NCBI GenBank assembly: GCA_035533015.1 | Contig: DATLUQ010000046.1 | Location: forward strand, 29,798-93,797 | Source of the DNA: Gemmatimonadaceae bacterium | Lineage (GTDB): Bacteria; Gemmatimonadota; Gemmatimonadetes; Gemmatimonadales; Gemmatimonadaceae | Reading direction: 5' to 3' | DNA length: 64,000 nucleotides | Shown: positions 47,301 to 54,006 of the stretch, one piece after another | Layout: every line of letters starts with the position of its first letter | Numbering within the stretch: the first letter of the stretch is position 1 | The notes under the pieces: model-generated | Told to the model about the DNA's origin: nothing | Database searches by the model: none | The model's input: only the letters and a program-made list of their open reading frames with translations | Made by a program: the position numbers and the translations under genes

Positions 47301-47478
47301 CGACAACGGACAGTCGGCCATCAATCTCAACGCCGACACCGATCTCTCCGAGACCATGCAGTTCACGCTCCAGGTCTCACGCATCATCACCTACGACAAC
47401 AACCTCAACACGCGGCTCAACCAGTTCGTGCTGTCCACCATCCTGCAGATCCATTTCGCCAGCGGGCCGCTCCGGTAG
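41356..47478 (+). CDS. SprA-like giant outer-membrane protein (type IX secretion translocon family)
   Basis: A 2040-residue secreted protein. The GTG at 41356 gives a clean signal peptide (VRVTRLLAVSFFLAPTLLSA, then QRPEPS). The body is beta-rich throughout. Features shared with SprA are FDFQFSVKSTGTVANHVHVD near the N terminus, the FEGSGGINVN...WYYSSLPALG segment around residue 707, RMATMAWQNN...DIDPLA, and a C-terminal strand series ending LSTILQIHFASGPLR. In Bacteroidota SprA is the 36-strand pore through which type IX secretion substrates pass. No other T9SS gene is in the window, and the protein is somewhat shorter than flavobacterial SprA (about 2400). An upstream in-frame ATG at 41197 would add a non-signal leader. 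Confidence 0.85.
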   Translation: MRVTRLLAVSFFLAPTLLSAQRPEPSAVTRNLPPGAALVVPGVTAPWVSRADTDSVAQSLFGPGSDLNLQLDARIEAKTERDRNERCNFSQFYDPGRACNGTFAPNFDFQFSVKSTGTVANHVHVDVDYDSQREFDASNNISLVYAGNPGARLQQLQIGNVSFDAPPSRFITAGIPTGNYGLQAIGQLGPLNIRAIAAQQTGNVVQDRDFEIGDSAYSNGRLDIADWQVEARRFFFTVDPRLFKGDYPNIDLLNRGQLQHMAAGLPDTLRPTRVLVYRLQYGTQPRNPNGPRFQLNGSPSPARQTYDLLREGVDYYMDPSLLWFALVRPLNPNNERLVVAYNVRINGRDTVWVTTGGTPDVQATAAPQYANLVWDPSVNPGAPAFDREIRSVYRIGGEDLDRRSVQLRVFAGTGDQERPIAGPAQTYLQMFGLAQLNNSQSFDVENRLWPRPTDPNVSLNAGAGDPRLAGSTKIIHDYFLVMPSLRPFAERDSGLVAVGNPSNDAIYTTPDDYLVSSSQHPASVYRLHVQYETRDNAEAGTIVLGSVQIRRNSERILLDGVPLTRDLDYRIDYDLGRVTFFRPDTLFNRRRTVSVRYEENPLFAPTPTSIFGLTSALPLSHGIINFTAISQSQQSAFTRPQLGFEPAASLIAGVNGQFSWQLPGLTSALRRFTSSDPKRPSLLTVTGELAASHPLQNANQQAYIESFEGSGGINVNLADGLWYYSSLPALGQRLPPTIGGALVPSRMATMAWQNNGTGADGKPVTYTITDIDPLAAIGGNGFAPPETMLWMTLYPLAVGGSLNRARDEYQWHVSSTLSGRRFRSIRTVLSPTGIDLTNVQYLQFWTLVDTSVVGRSANPALIFDLGTISENSYTFAPETLYLRPRPGGGVDSVYAGKRAQGLDHLDTELDPFTRTFNVSVNDTGLPGDLIDTLVVVDPNGTVSKVENFAVCQGQLNAILPLGDTHANCTVHNNRLDSEDIDQDGVLNIDSAHRESESILRYVVDLSDPTTYTRIGNVALIPDTVGGVVTDVRKEWVLVKVPFNAPNDSLNAVLRRRMQALRITMVSGAGTPDNQFVQLPIDQLQLVGAPWLARNDQTLTGIAGDQAAGGYVITSLIGTTDRDSVNGLFYVSPPGVTNAADTRAAAYAPTAVQINEQSLRIQAGNLPVYGRAEAYYRFPSGQQNFMGYQQLRLWARGRNHGWGTTGELQMYVKMGRDQDNFYMYRTPVNAGAGQSAWLPEVEVNFQEFFNLRQQLQNAYMHRLGVPDSLACTGVDSAIIVASALPATGLNHRYAACANGYMVYTVQPGVTPPNLGAVQEMAVGIVRVAQGGGPTAVLPGDTLELWVDDIRLANVVNATGYASQMGATLQAGDLGNLRVDFMRRDPNFRQLGDQPSFQDQRTLELSGTLHMERLLPARWNLAAPLTVTRILSTSAPAFLVGSDLMGGGVGGLRTPRDAVATYSVVLRADRPITGSVLAPLVNHLSAAATLNTGDMRDVYSTGASQNLDFGLNYDVSESGAPTPLPDWMRAALGALPGPLQGGPITALERGTFRWRPTEFQLSSGITHNDARQSSYLSPSTTGVDSASLSLATDRLWRNGGVIAFQPTDALTAQLAATSLRDLRQYGDTSPQAVLASAERQRLFGVDVGMERQRTMQGSVHFAPRVSDWLRPRFDFGTQYMMLRDPNSTSLLLPTDSAGHPVLPALITASQTLGLGVAIDPGQLVAAYSGDTLLTKRITRLFSPIDVDYSRSLISALDGAPRGGPLALQLGLGNVGGYRYVHGAPASSAGFTGTWTANAAVNLPFGVTVVNRYRRTSNQNWVLRLDSTQAQVAGLTTTFPDFNVRWNWRPPGATMRPWVTAVNATVGYAHTIATASQLNALNTTAPDLSRARVDAYPVSGSITWGFGGLSTAAGYTLTQRVDSLPGSFARGRAEDVNVDVGRSFTIPSSWGLGIKNAVRARFGLQQTHTQSFVYADDGSQKSRLVDNGQSAINLNADTDLSETMQFTLQVSRIITYDNNLNTRLNQFVLSTILQIHFASGPLR

Positions 47479-47491
47479 CGGCACGCCGGGA

Positions 47492-49783
47492 TCAGTAGAG
47501 CAGCTCGTAATTCAGCCGGAACCCGCGCCCCGGCTGGGGCACGAAGTCCTTGATCACCGACAGATTGTCACGATACAGCGTGTTGAACACGTTGTCGCAG
47601 TGCAGGCTGATCTCCGACACCGTGCCGCCGACCACGATGCGCTTGCCGACGCCGAGGTTGAGCAGGGCATAGCCCGCCGTCGGCGTATCGCCGTCCCCCA
47701 ACCGGTTCTGGGCCGCCGCGCCCCGTGCCTCGACAATCCCCACATACGTCTCATTGTCGTACGTGGCGCGCAGCAGTCCACGCAGCGGAGGGATGAAGGG
47801 CAGTGGCACGTTGTTCCGCGTGTCCTGCGCGTTCACGTAGTCGGAGCTTGCCCGCAGCGCCAGGTACGGCGCCGGCTGCACAACCATGCTCGCCTCGAAC
47901 CCGGCCAGGCGCGCGCTCGTGGCCGTGAACTGGCGCACCGGGAAATCCTGGATCGTGTCGCCGCGCAGGAATCCGTAGATGTAGTGATCGATGAAGTTCA
48001 CGTACGGCGAGAACTCGAATTTGGCATTTCCGAAGTCGCCCTTGAGCGATGCGTCCAGGCCGAGCCCGTTCTCCGGGCCCAGGCTCGCCGTGCCCACGGA
48101 GTACGTCCCGCTGGCGGCGTCGAGGCCGTTGGCGAACAACTCCTGCACGGTGGGGGCGCGGAACGAACGCGCCAGGCTGAACGAGCCCGTGAGCTCCGGC
48201 GTGAACTGCTGGATGGCGCCCACCGAGGCCGTGACCGCGTTCGAGAGCCGCGATGCATCCAGCGTCTGGAATACTGTGTCGGTGGACTGCGGGTAGGGAT
48301 TGGTCTGGATCTTGTTGTAGTCAAAGCGCACGCCGGCCTGCAGGCGCGTGTTGGGCGCCGCCAGATACTCCTCGTATGCATAGCCGGCCAGTCCGGTGGT
48401 CACCGAGTTGGGCCCCAGCGGCTGGTCGCCCTCGATGGTCAGGTTCTGGATGTCCGACCACAGGCCGAGGGTGCCGCTCAACCTGCCGTACTGCTTCTGC
48501 TGAAACTGCAGCACGGCGTTGAATTCCCGCTTGTGGAAGTGGTTGGCCTGCGGATCGGACACGCCGGTGGAATCCTGCGCCGTGGGGAACTCGGAGTGGT
48601 TGTAGTCGTTGTAGCTCGCGTCGAGCTTCACGCGCTGGAACCACGAGCCCGTGGTGTTGAACAGACTGCGAAACTCCACCGTGTTGCGCTGCTGCGAAAT
48701 GCGTGACGTGGTGGGCGGTACGGTGAGCCAGTCGGCATTCGGCGGCACGCCGGGAATGCCGTAGTTCATCTCGTAGTGGTTGGCACCGATGCCCACCATG
48801 CCAAAGTCGCCCTGGTACGAGTAGCCCAGTCCGCCCTCGCTGCTCTTATCGTCAGACTGCGGAATGCGGCTCAGGTCGAACTGGGCCCCGCTGGCCGGAT
48901 CGGTATAGGTGCCCTTCGGGATCCCGATGTCGCCCGAATGGTGCTCGCCGGCCGAGACCCGAAACGCCGAGTTGCCGCTGGTGTATATGTTGTTGACATA
49001 GCCGGAGTACTCGTTGCTCACACTGTTGCCCTCGATCGCCACCGTGCCCGACATCGGATGATCCGACGCCGTGGGTACGATATTGGTGATCATGTTCACC
49101 AGCCCGCCGATGGTGTTGGGACCGTACAGGATCGCGGCCGGTCCGCGCACGACGTCGATCTGCGCAATGCTCAACGCGTCGATCGGTGTGGCGTGGGCCG
49201 GATCGTACGTGGCGATGTCGCCCATCCGCAGCCCGTTCTCGAGAATCACCACCTCATTGTCGCCGAGGCCGCGCAGGATCGGGCGCGACGGCGCGGATCC
49301 GTTTCCGCGCACCGTCACCCCGGGCAGGTCGGAGATCTTCTCGGCAAAGCTCATTCCCGCGCTGTTGTCGAAGTCGGTGCGCGATTTCGACTCCGCCGAC
49401 TGGTACTGCTCGTCGGCCGGCCGCGCGGTGGGCGACGCCGAAACGACGATCTCCTCGAGCGGGATCGCGGTCGGGGTGAGATTGAACGACGCGGTCACTT
49501 CAGCCCCGGTCAACCGCACGGTGTCGGAAATCGCGGCGTACCCAGGCACGCCCACAAAGATGCGGTACGTGCCCCGAGCAACGTCGGTAAATCGGTAGTC
49601 ACCGCGTGCGCCGGTGCGCTCCGCCCGGTCCAGTTCCAGCAGGCGCACGGTCGCGCCTACCACGGGGCGGCCGGCCGACGTGACCGTGCCGCTAATGGTC
49701 TGGGCCTGGGCCCGGACGCCAACGCCGGCGCCGGCGACGGCCACGAAGGATGCTAGGAGCAACGCGCGCTGAACTCGAATCAT
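47492..49783 (-). CDS. TonB-dependent receptor, ZnuD-like
   Basis: A 763-residue outer-membrane receptor. Signal peptide ALLLASFVAVAGAGVGVRAQ; a carboxypeptidase-regulatory-like domain at about 25-100 (ISGTVTSAGRPVVGATVRLL); plug domain (SDLPGVTVRGNGSAPSRPIL; IDVVRGPAAILYGPNTIGGL); then a beta barrel. The plug motif DPAHATPIDALS and the C-terminal SVIKDFVPQPGRGFRLN resemble the ZnuD subfamily, which takes up zinc or other metals. The start at 49783 is the ATG directly before the signal peptide. It faces the sprA-like gene with 13 bases between stops, and two palindromes lie upstream. Confidence 0.9.
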   Translation of the reverse strand: MIRVQRALLLASFVAVAGAGVGVRAQAQTISGTVTSAGRPVVGATVRLLELDRAERTGARGDYRFTDVARGTYRIFVGVPGYAAISDTVRLTGAEVTASFNLTPTAIPLEEIVVSASPTARPADEQYQSAESKSRTDFDNSAGMSFAEKISDLPGVTVRGNGSAPSRPILRGLGDNEVVILENGLRMGDIATYDPAHATPIDALSIAQIDVVRGPAAILYGPNTIGGLVNMITNIVPTASDHPMSGTVAIEGNSVSNEYSGYVNNIYTSGNSAFRVSAGEHHSGDIGIPKGTYTDPASGAQFDLSRIPQSDDKSSEGGLGYSYQGDFGMVGIGANHYEMNYGIPGVPPNADWLTVPPTTSRISQQRNTVEFRSLFNTTGSWFQRVKLDASYNDYNHSEFPTAQDSTGVSDPQANHFHKREFNAVLQFQQKQYGRLSGTLGLWSDIQNLTIEGDQPLGPNSVTTGLAGYAYEEYLAAPNTRLQAGVRFDYNKIQTNPYPQSTDTVFQTLDASRLSNAVTASVGAIQQFTPELTGSFSLARSFRAPTVQELFANGLDAASGTYSVGTASLGPENGLGLDASLKGDFGNAKFEFSPYVNFIDHYIYGFLRGDTIQDFPVRQFTATSARLAGFEASMVVQPAPYLALRASSDYVNAQDTRNNVPLPFIPPLRGLLRATYDNETYVGIVEARGAAAQNRLGDGDTPTAGYALLNLGVGKRIVVGGTVSEISLHCDNVFNTLYRDNLSVIKDFVPQPGRGFRLNYELLY

Positions 49784-49818
49784 GGTCAGATCCCACCAGC
49801 AATGGTTGATTACCTGCG

Positions 49819-49834
49819 TGTCAGTTTCGTGACA
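49819..49834. promoter_or_regulatory. Inverted repeat TGTCA-N6-TGACA upstream of the TonB receptor
   Basis: TGTCA (49819-49823), six bases GTTTCG, TGACA (49830-49834). It is 36 bases upstream of the receptor start and is a candidate operator. Confidence 0.4.
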
Positions 49835-49864
49835 GGTTGAGAATGTATCCAGGACCACACCTCA

Positions 49865-49883
49865 TTTGCAAAATTTTCGCAAA
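49865..49883. promoter_or_regulatory. 19-bp near-palindrome TTTGC-AAAATTTTC-GCAAA
   Basis: Sixteen of 19 positions are symmetric. It is strikingly AT-rich in this genome and lies 82 bases upstream of the TonB receptor start and 148 bases upstream of the divergent M28 peptidase, so it could control either. A Fur/Zur-class site would fit the receptor, but the sequence is not a known consensus that I can name. Confidence 0.4.
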
Positions 49884-49970
49884 GATATGGGCCGCCACGG
49901 CTTGCGGAGGCCCGGCCAGCTCACGCGCGCCGGGGCCGGAACCGCGTGGCGGGTCCGGCCGTCCCCTCCT

Positions 49971-49976
49971 TATGTT
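49971..49976 (+). promoter_or_regulatory. Candidate -10 element for the M28 gene
   Basis: TATGTT in the context CCTTATGTTGCC, 54 bases before the ATG at 50031; same motif class as elsewhere in the window. Confidence 0.25.
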
Positions 49977-50030
49977 GCCTACGTTCCCCGGACTTCAACG
50001 TTGACCCTCGTCGACCATCCCGTGCCAAGA

Positions 50031-50972
50031 ATGTTCGTCCTGGCGTGCCTGGCCACCCTCGCCCTCTCGTCATGCGACCGCTTCCGCGGTCCCAAGACCG
50101 CGTTCGATGGCGCCGCTGCCTACGCCATGGTCAAGACGCAGGTGGACTTTGGCCCGCGCGTGCCCGGTTCGCCCGGATGGCAGAAGACCGGCGACTGGAT
50201 CGTCGCCCAGCTCAAGCAACTCGGTGATTCGGTGACCGAGCAGCGGTTCATGCACGTCACGCCCAAGGGTGACACCGTCCCGATGCGCAACATCATCGGC
50301 CACATCGCCCCCGAGAAATCGCAACGCGTGCTCTACGTCACGCATTGGGACACGCGCCCGATCGCCGAGAACGATCCGGTGCTCGGCAACCGCGACAAAC
50401 CCATTCCGGGGGCCAACGACGGGGCGTCGGGGGTGGCGCTGCTGCTCCAGGTGGCGGCGGCCCTCAAGAAAACACCGCCCACGGTGGGCGTGGACCTGCT
50501 ATTCGTGGACGGCGAGGACTACGGCGACTTCGACACGTATTCCGACACGGCGAGCAACCCCAACGTGCTCATCGGGTCCACGTATTACGCGCGCCACATG
50601 TCCAAGGACAGCCTGCCGCTCTATGGCGTGCTGTGGGACATGATCGGTGACAAGGATCTGAACATCAACCAGGAAGGCAACTCGGTGGCCGACGCGCCCG
50701 AGGTGGTCTCGCTGGTGTGGGGCGCGGCCCGGAAGCTCGGCTACAGCAAGTATTTTCTGAACCAGACTGGCGAGACCCTGATCGACGACCATGTGCCGTT
50801 CCTCGACCAGGGGCTGCACATGATCGACGTGATCGACTATGACTACGGACCCAAGACCACCATGACGCCGCAGGGTTGGCACCACACACTGGAGGACACG
50901 CCCGACAAGGTTTCGGCGCAGAGCCTCCAGATCGTGGGGGATGTGGCCGTGAAGTTGGTGACGGGGAACTGA
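50031..50972 (+). CDS. M28 family lipoprotein peptidase / glutaminyl-cyclase-like
   Basis: A 313-residue exported zinc enzyme. MFVLACLATLALSSC is a lipoprotein signal with lipobox LSSC. The metal ligands are His105 (THWDTRP), Asp130 (GANDGASG), Glu162 (DGEDYG), an aspartate in LWDMIGD and a histidine in WHHTLEDTPDKVS. The short length and the TLEDTPDKV ending are typical of the M28 branch that includes glutaminyl-peptide cyclotransferases, so it may form N-terminal pyroglutamate rather than cleave peptides. The start at 50031 is fixed by the signal peptide. Confidence 0.88.
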   Translation: MFVLACLATLALSSCDRFRGPKTAFDGAAAYAMVKTQVDFGPRVPGSPGWQKTGDWIVAQLKQLGDSVTEQRFMHVTPKGDTVPMRNIIGHIAPEKSQRVLYVTHWDTRPIAENDPVLGNRDKPIPGANDGASGVALLLQVAAALKKTPPTVGVDLLFVDGEDYGDFDTYSDTASNPNVLIGSTYYARHMSKDSLPLYGVLWDMIGDKDLNINQEGNSVADAPEVVSLVWGAARKLGYSKYFLNQTGETLIDDHVPFLDQGLHMIDVIDYDYGPKTTMTPQGWHHTLEDTPDKVSAQSLQIVGDVAVKLVTGN

Positions 50973-50997
50973 CGGCGAACGTCGAGAACCGAATGGA

Positions 50998-51041
50998 ACG
51001 ACAGGCGGCGAGTTGTCGACTGACCACTCGCCGCCTGCCGT
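50998..51041. terminator. Strong bidirectional terminator hairpin
   Basis: ACGACAGGCGGCGAGT (50998-51013) and ACTCGCCGCCTGCCGT (51026-51041) form a 16-bp stem with one mismatch and a 12-base loop. It lies between the convergent M28 and M13 genes, 25 bases after the first stop and 20 before the second. Confidence 0.7.
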
Positions 51042-51060
51042 TACCGCTCCGCCGTTTCCG

Positions 51061-53133
51061 CTACCATATCACAGCGCGAAGGCTGTCCGGCCTCACCATC
51101 GCATCCCCGTCCTTGCAGCCCCAGGCCTTCTTGAACTCGGGCATGTTGCTGAGCGGCCCATCCACTCGCCAGTTCCCCGGCGAATGGGGATTGGTCTTGA
51201 TCTGCTGTAACTCGGCTTGCGGGCGCTGCAATCCGCGCCAGATCTGCGCCCAGGCCAGGAAAAAGCGCTGCTCGGGCGTGAAGCCGTCGATCTTCGTGCG
51301 CGGCGTGTTCCCGAGGGCCTTTTCCATCGCGGCGTAGGCCACCGTCAGTCCGCCCAGGTCGGCGATGTTCTCGCCCAGCGTGAGCTGGCCGTTGACGTGC
51401 GCCTCACCACCGAGCACGGCGTAGCCGTTGAACTGATCCACCACCCGCTGCGCGGCCACCTTGTACTTGGCTGCGTCCTCGGGCGTCCACCAATCGCGCA
51501 GGTCGCCGTGGGCGTCGAACTGGCGTCCCTGATCGTCGAACCCGTGCGTCATCTCGTGTCCGATCACGGCGCCGATCGCGCCGTAGTTCACCGCGTCGTC
51601 GGCGCGGGGGTCGAAGAACGGTGGCTGCAGAATGCCCGCCGGAAACTGAATCTGGTTCAGCGACGGACTGTACGACGCGTTGACGGTGGGCGGCATCATC
51701 GACCACTCGCTCTTGTCGAGCGGCTTGCCGACCTTGTCCCAATTATGGGCCGAGTTCCAAGCGGCCACGGTGCGCAGGTTGCCGAAGTAGTCCCCGGTCC
51801 TGATGTCGAGCGACGCGTAGCTGCGCCAGTGGTCGGGGTAGGCGACCTTGCGCAGATAGGCGTCGAGCTTGATGACCGCCTGCTGCTTTGTCGCGGCGCT
51901 CATCCAGTCGAGCCCTTCGATCCGCTCGCGCAGCGCCGACACCAGATTGTCGACCATCTTGGCGGCGCGGGCCTTGGCCGCCGGCGAGAAGTTGCGGGCG
52001 ATGTACTCCTGGCCCACCGCCTCCCCCAGCGCGCCGTTGGTGGACTGCGCGCACTCCCGCCAGCGCGGGGGCGGTTCCTTGATGCCCGTCTGAATCTGTT
52101 CCCACCGGAACGCCTCGGCGCGGAACGGCGCGCCGAGCGCGGCCATCGCGCTGTTCGTGGCGTGCCAGCGCAGGTAGGCCTTCCAGTCCTTCACCGACAC
52201 CGCGGGGAGGAGTGAATCGAGCGCCGCGAAGAACGACGGCGTACGCACGTTCACCGTAGTCACGCCCTTCGCTCCCTGCTGTTCGAGGTACCGCGCCCAA
52301 TCGATGCGCGGCGTCATCTGCTGGAATTCGGCGAGGTCCATCTTGTGGTACGTCGCATTCGGATCCCGCATCGCCACCCGCGAGATCTGTACCCTGGCGA
52401 GCGCGGTCTCCACCGCGAGCACGGCATCGGCGTCGGCTCTGGCCTGCCGGTCGTTCTCTCCGATCAGGGCCAACGACCGTGCCATGTGGTTCACGTATTC
52501 GCCGCGCATGTTCACCGTGCGCGGGTCGTCGTTGAGGTAATCGTCGCGGGACGACATCCCGAGCCCGCCCTGGGTGGCGGCCACGATGATGTCGTTGGCG
52601 TTCTTCGGGTCGGGCCCCGGCCCCAGCGAGAAGGGCGCCAGTCCGCCGCCGCCGCGGCCACCGCCGCCGGCATCGCGCACCCCGAAGGCCCGTACCACGT
52701 CATCGGTGGTCTTCACGGCGTCGATCGCGTCGAGCGCCGGTTGCAGCGGTTTCATGCCGCGCCGGTCGATCGCCGCGGTGTCCATGCACGCCATGTAGTA
52801 CGTCCCGATCTTCCAGTCGTTGGTGCCGGGTTTGGTCTCGCGGCTGCGGACGAGGCTGGCCGCATCGACCACGATCTGATGGACCACCTCCTGGTTCTTG
52901 TCGGCGAGGATGCCGAAGCTCGCCAGACTCGTCTTGTCCGGCGGAATCGTGTGGGTCTTGAGCCAGCCGCCATTCGCGTATTCATAAAAATCGGTACACG
53001 GCGCGCAGGTGGTGTCGAAGTTCGCTCTGGCGAACGTGCCGGCGTCGCCCTGTTGGGCGGAGGCGGCAGCAGCCGTCGCGACGCTCAGCGCGGCCGCGGC
53101 GGCTAGGTAGCGCATCGATCGACTGGTCATCAT
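51061..53133 (-). CDS. M13 family zinc endopeptidase (neprilysin/PepO-like)
   Basis: A 690-residue secreted metallopeptidase. The N terminus MMTSRSMRYLAAAAALSVAT is a signal peptide ending at ASA-QQG. The catalytic motif is HEMTH at 526-530 (VIGHEMTHGFDDQG), the third zinc ligand is Glu588 in GENIADLGG, and WNSAHNWDKVG plus NASYSPSLNQIQFPAGIL are family motifs. The C-terminal tryptophan (RAVIW) matches the conserved end of M13 enzymes. A glycine-rich insertion at about residues 155-175 is unusual. It would cleave peptides in the periplasm or outside the cell. Confidence 0.95.
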   Translation of the reverse strand: MMTSRSMRYLAAAAALSVATAAAASAQQGDAGTFARANFDTTCAPCTDFYEYANGGWLKTHTIPPDKTSLASFGILADKNQEVVHQIVVDAASLVRSRETKPGTNDWKIGTYYMACMDTAAIDRRGMKPLQPALDAIDAVKTTDDVVRAFGVRDAGGGGRGGGGLAPFSLGPGPDPKNANDIIVAATQGGLGMSSRDDYLNDDPRTVNMRGEYVNHMARSLALIGENDRQARADADAVLAVETALARVQISRVAMRDPNATYHKMDLAEFQQMTPRIDWARYLEQQGAKGVTTVNVRTPSFFAALDSLLPAVSVKDWKAYLRWHATNSAMAALGAPFRAEAFRWEQIQTGIKEPPPRWRECAQSTNGALGEAVGQEYIARNFSPAAKARAAKMVDNLVSALRERIEGLDWMSAATKQQAVIKLDAYLRKVAYPDHWRSYASLDIRTGDYFGNLRTVAAWNSAHNWDKVGKPLDKSEWSMMPPTVNASYSPSLNQIQFPAGILQPPFFDPRADDAVNYGAIGAVIGHEMTHGFDDQGRQFDAHGDLRDWWTPEDAAKYKVAAQRVVDQFNGYAVLGGEAHVNGQLTLGENIADLGGLTVAYAAMEKALGNTPRTKIDGFTPEQRFFLAWAQIWRGLQRPQAELQQIKTNPHSPGNWRVDGPLSNMPEFKKAWGCKDGDAMVRPDSLRAVIW

Positions 53134-53196
53134 CGCTCTCGATGGTGTGGGGGGCGCGCTGGCGGAACGGAAGCGCACGGGTACGTAACGGCGACT

Positions 53197-53208
53197 GCCA
53201 ATATTGGC
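53197..53208. promoter_or_regulatory. 12-bp perfect palindrome upstream of the M13 gene
   Basis: GCCAATATTGGC, 64 bases upstream of the M13 start and 99 bases before the divergent HhH gene. It may be an operator or overlap a -10 element on the minus strand; no data. Confidence 0.3.
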
Positions 53209-53294
53209 GCGCGGACCGGCGGCGCGCACCAGGCGGCGCGGGGGATTGTTTCGGACCGCGAGGAATGGGTGCCGTCGGCCACGCCCGGCGGGGT

Positions 53295-53300
53295 TACCGT
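53295..53300 (+). promoter_or_regulatory. Weak candidate -10 element for the HhH gene, leaderless
   Basis: TACCGT ends six bases before the ATG at 53307, leaving no leader. It is a poor match (no TT at the end), listed because the spacing is the same as at 8158. Confidence 0.2.
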
Positions 53301-53306
53301 CGCCCC

Positions 53307-53816
53307 ATGCCAACGGCCACTGAACGCAAAGCGCTGCTGTTCCTTGGCGCCGTCGCCTGTCTCGGCGGTGGCGTGCGGGTCGTGCGGGCCCGCGAGATTC
53401 CGCCACCCCCGGCCTCGGCGCGTCGCGCGCTCGACGCCCAGATCTCAGCCGTCGACTCGACTCGCCGGCAGCCCTCACCTCCGGGCCGCGGGCGCCGGCG
53501 CGCCGCGTCGCGCGACACCAATCCGCCTGGCGGCGCTCCCCGCCGTCCCCGTGGTGGGAGGGCGCGTTCGGTGGGGCTGCCACCGGATCCGCCACTGGGT
53601 TCCTTCAACCGGCTGGACGTCGATCGCGCGACCGTGGTGGAGCTGCAGCGGCTACCGGGAATCGGTCCAGCGTTGGCCGCTCGGATCGTCGCATACCGGG
53701 ACTCGAATGGCCCGTTCGGCTCCATGGATCGGCTGCGGCGGGTGAAAGGAATTGGTCCCGCCACCGCCGCTCGCCTCGATTCACTCGTGTCGTTCTGGGG
53801 CCGACGGGGGCCGTAA
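53307..53816 (+). CDS. Helix-hairpin-helix protein (ComEA-like C-terminal domain)
   Basis: A 169-residue protein: a weak N-terminal hydrophobic segment (ALLFLGAVACLGGGVRVV) that could be an anchor, a basic proline/arginine-rich linker, then two helix-hairpin-helix motifs: VELQRLPGIGPALAARIVAY and MDRLRRVKGIGPATAARLDS. This is the DNA-binding module of ComEA, which draws DNA into the periplasm during natural transformation. The type IV pilus genes just downstream make that role attractive, but the order could be chance; ComEC was not seen. Confidence 0.8.
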   Translation: MPTATERKALLFLGAVACLGGGVRVVRAREIPPPPASARRALDAQISAVDSTRRQPSPPGRGRRRAASRDTNPPGGAPRRPRGGRARSVGLPPDPPLGSFNRLDVDRATVVELQRLPGIGPALAARIVAYRDSNGPFGSMDRLRRVKGIGPATAARLDSLVSFWGRRGP

Positions 53817-53847
53817 GTCCACACCAGGCCAAGCCTTCACGGCGGGC

Positions 53848-53861
53848 GTGCGCTAGCGCAC
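53848..53861. terminator. Palindrome GTGCGCTAGCGCAC followed by AAAA
   Basis: A perfect 14-base palindrome 31 bases after the HhH gene, in front of the pil genes. It is probably a terminator or attenuator. A TTGACA at 53895-53900 may be the -35 of the pil promoter, but the -10 is not clear. Confidence 0.35.
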
Positions 53862-54006
53862 AAAACCGTCGCGCCGTGTGGGCGTAAGCCGTTCTTGACA
53901 GGGAGGTTACGGTAGGGCACCTTCCCGATTGCCGCGTTCGCGCCATCAATGTGTGTGATGGGGACGCTGCTTCCTGCCAATCGCTTCACCCCGTGACCCC
54001 AACGCC

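Noticed and set aside
53895..53923. Sigma70 promoter for pilB (TTGACA present)
   Set aside because: No acceptable -10 at 16-18 bases; kept only as a remark at the upstream palindrome.
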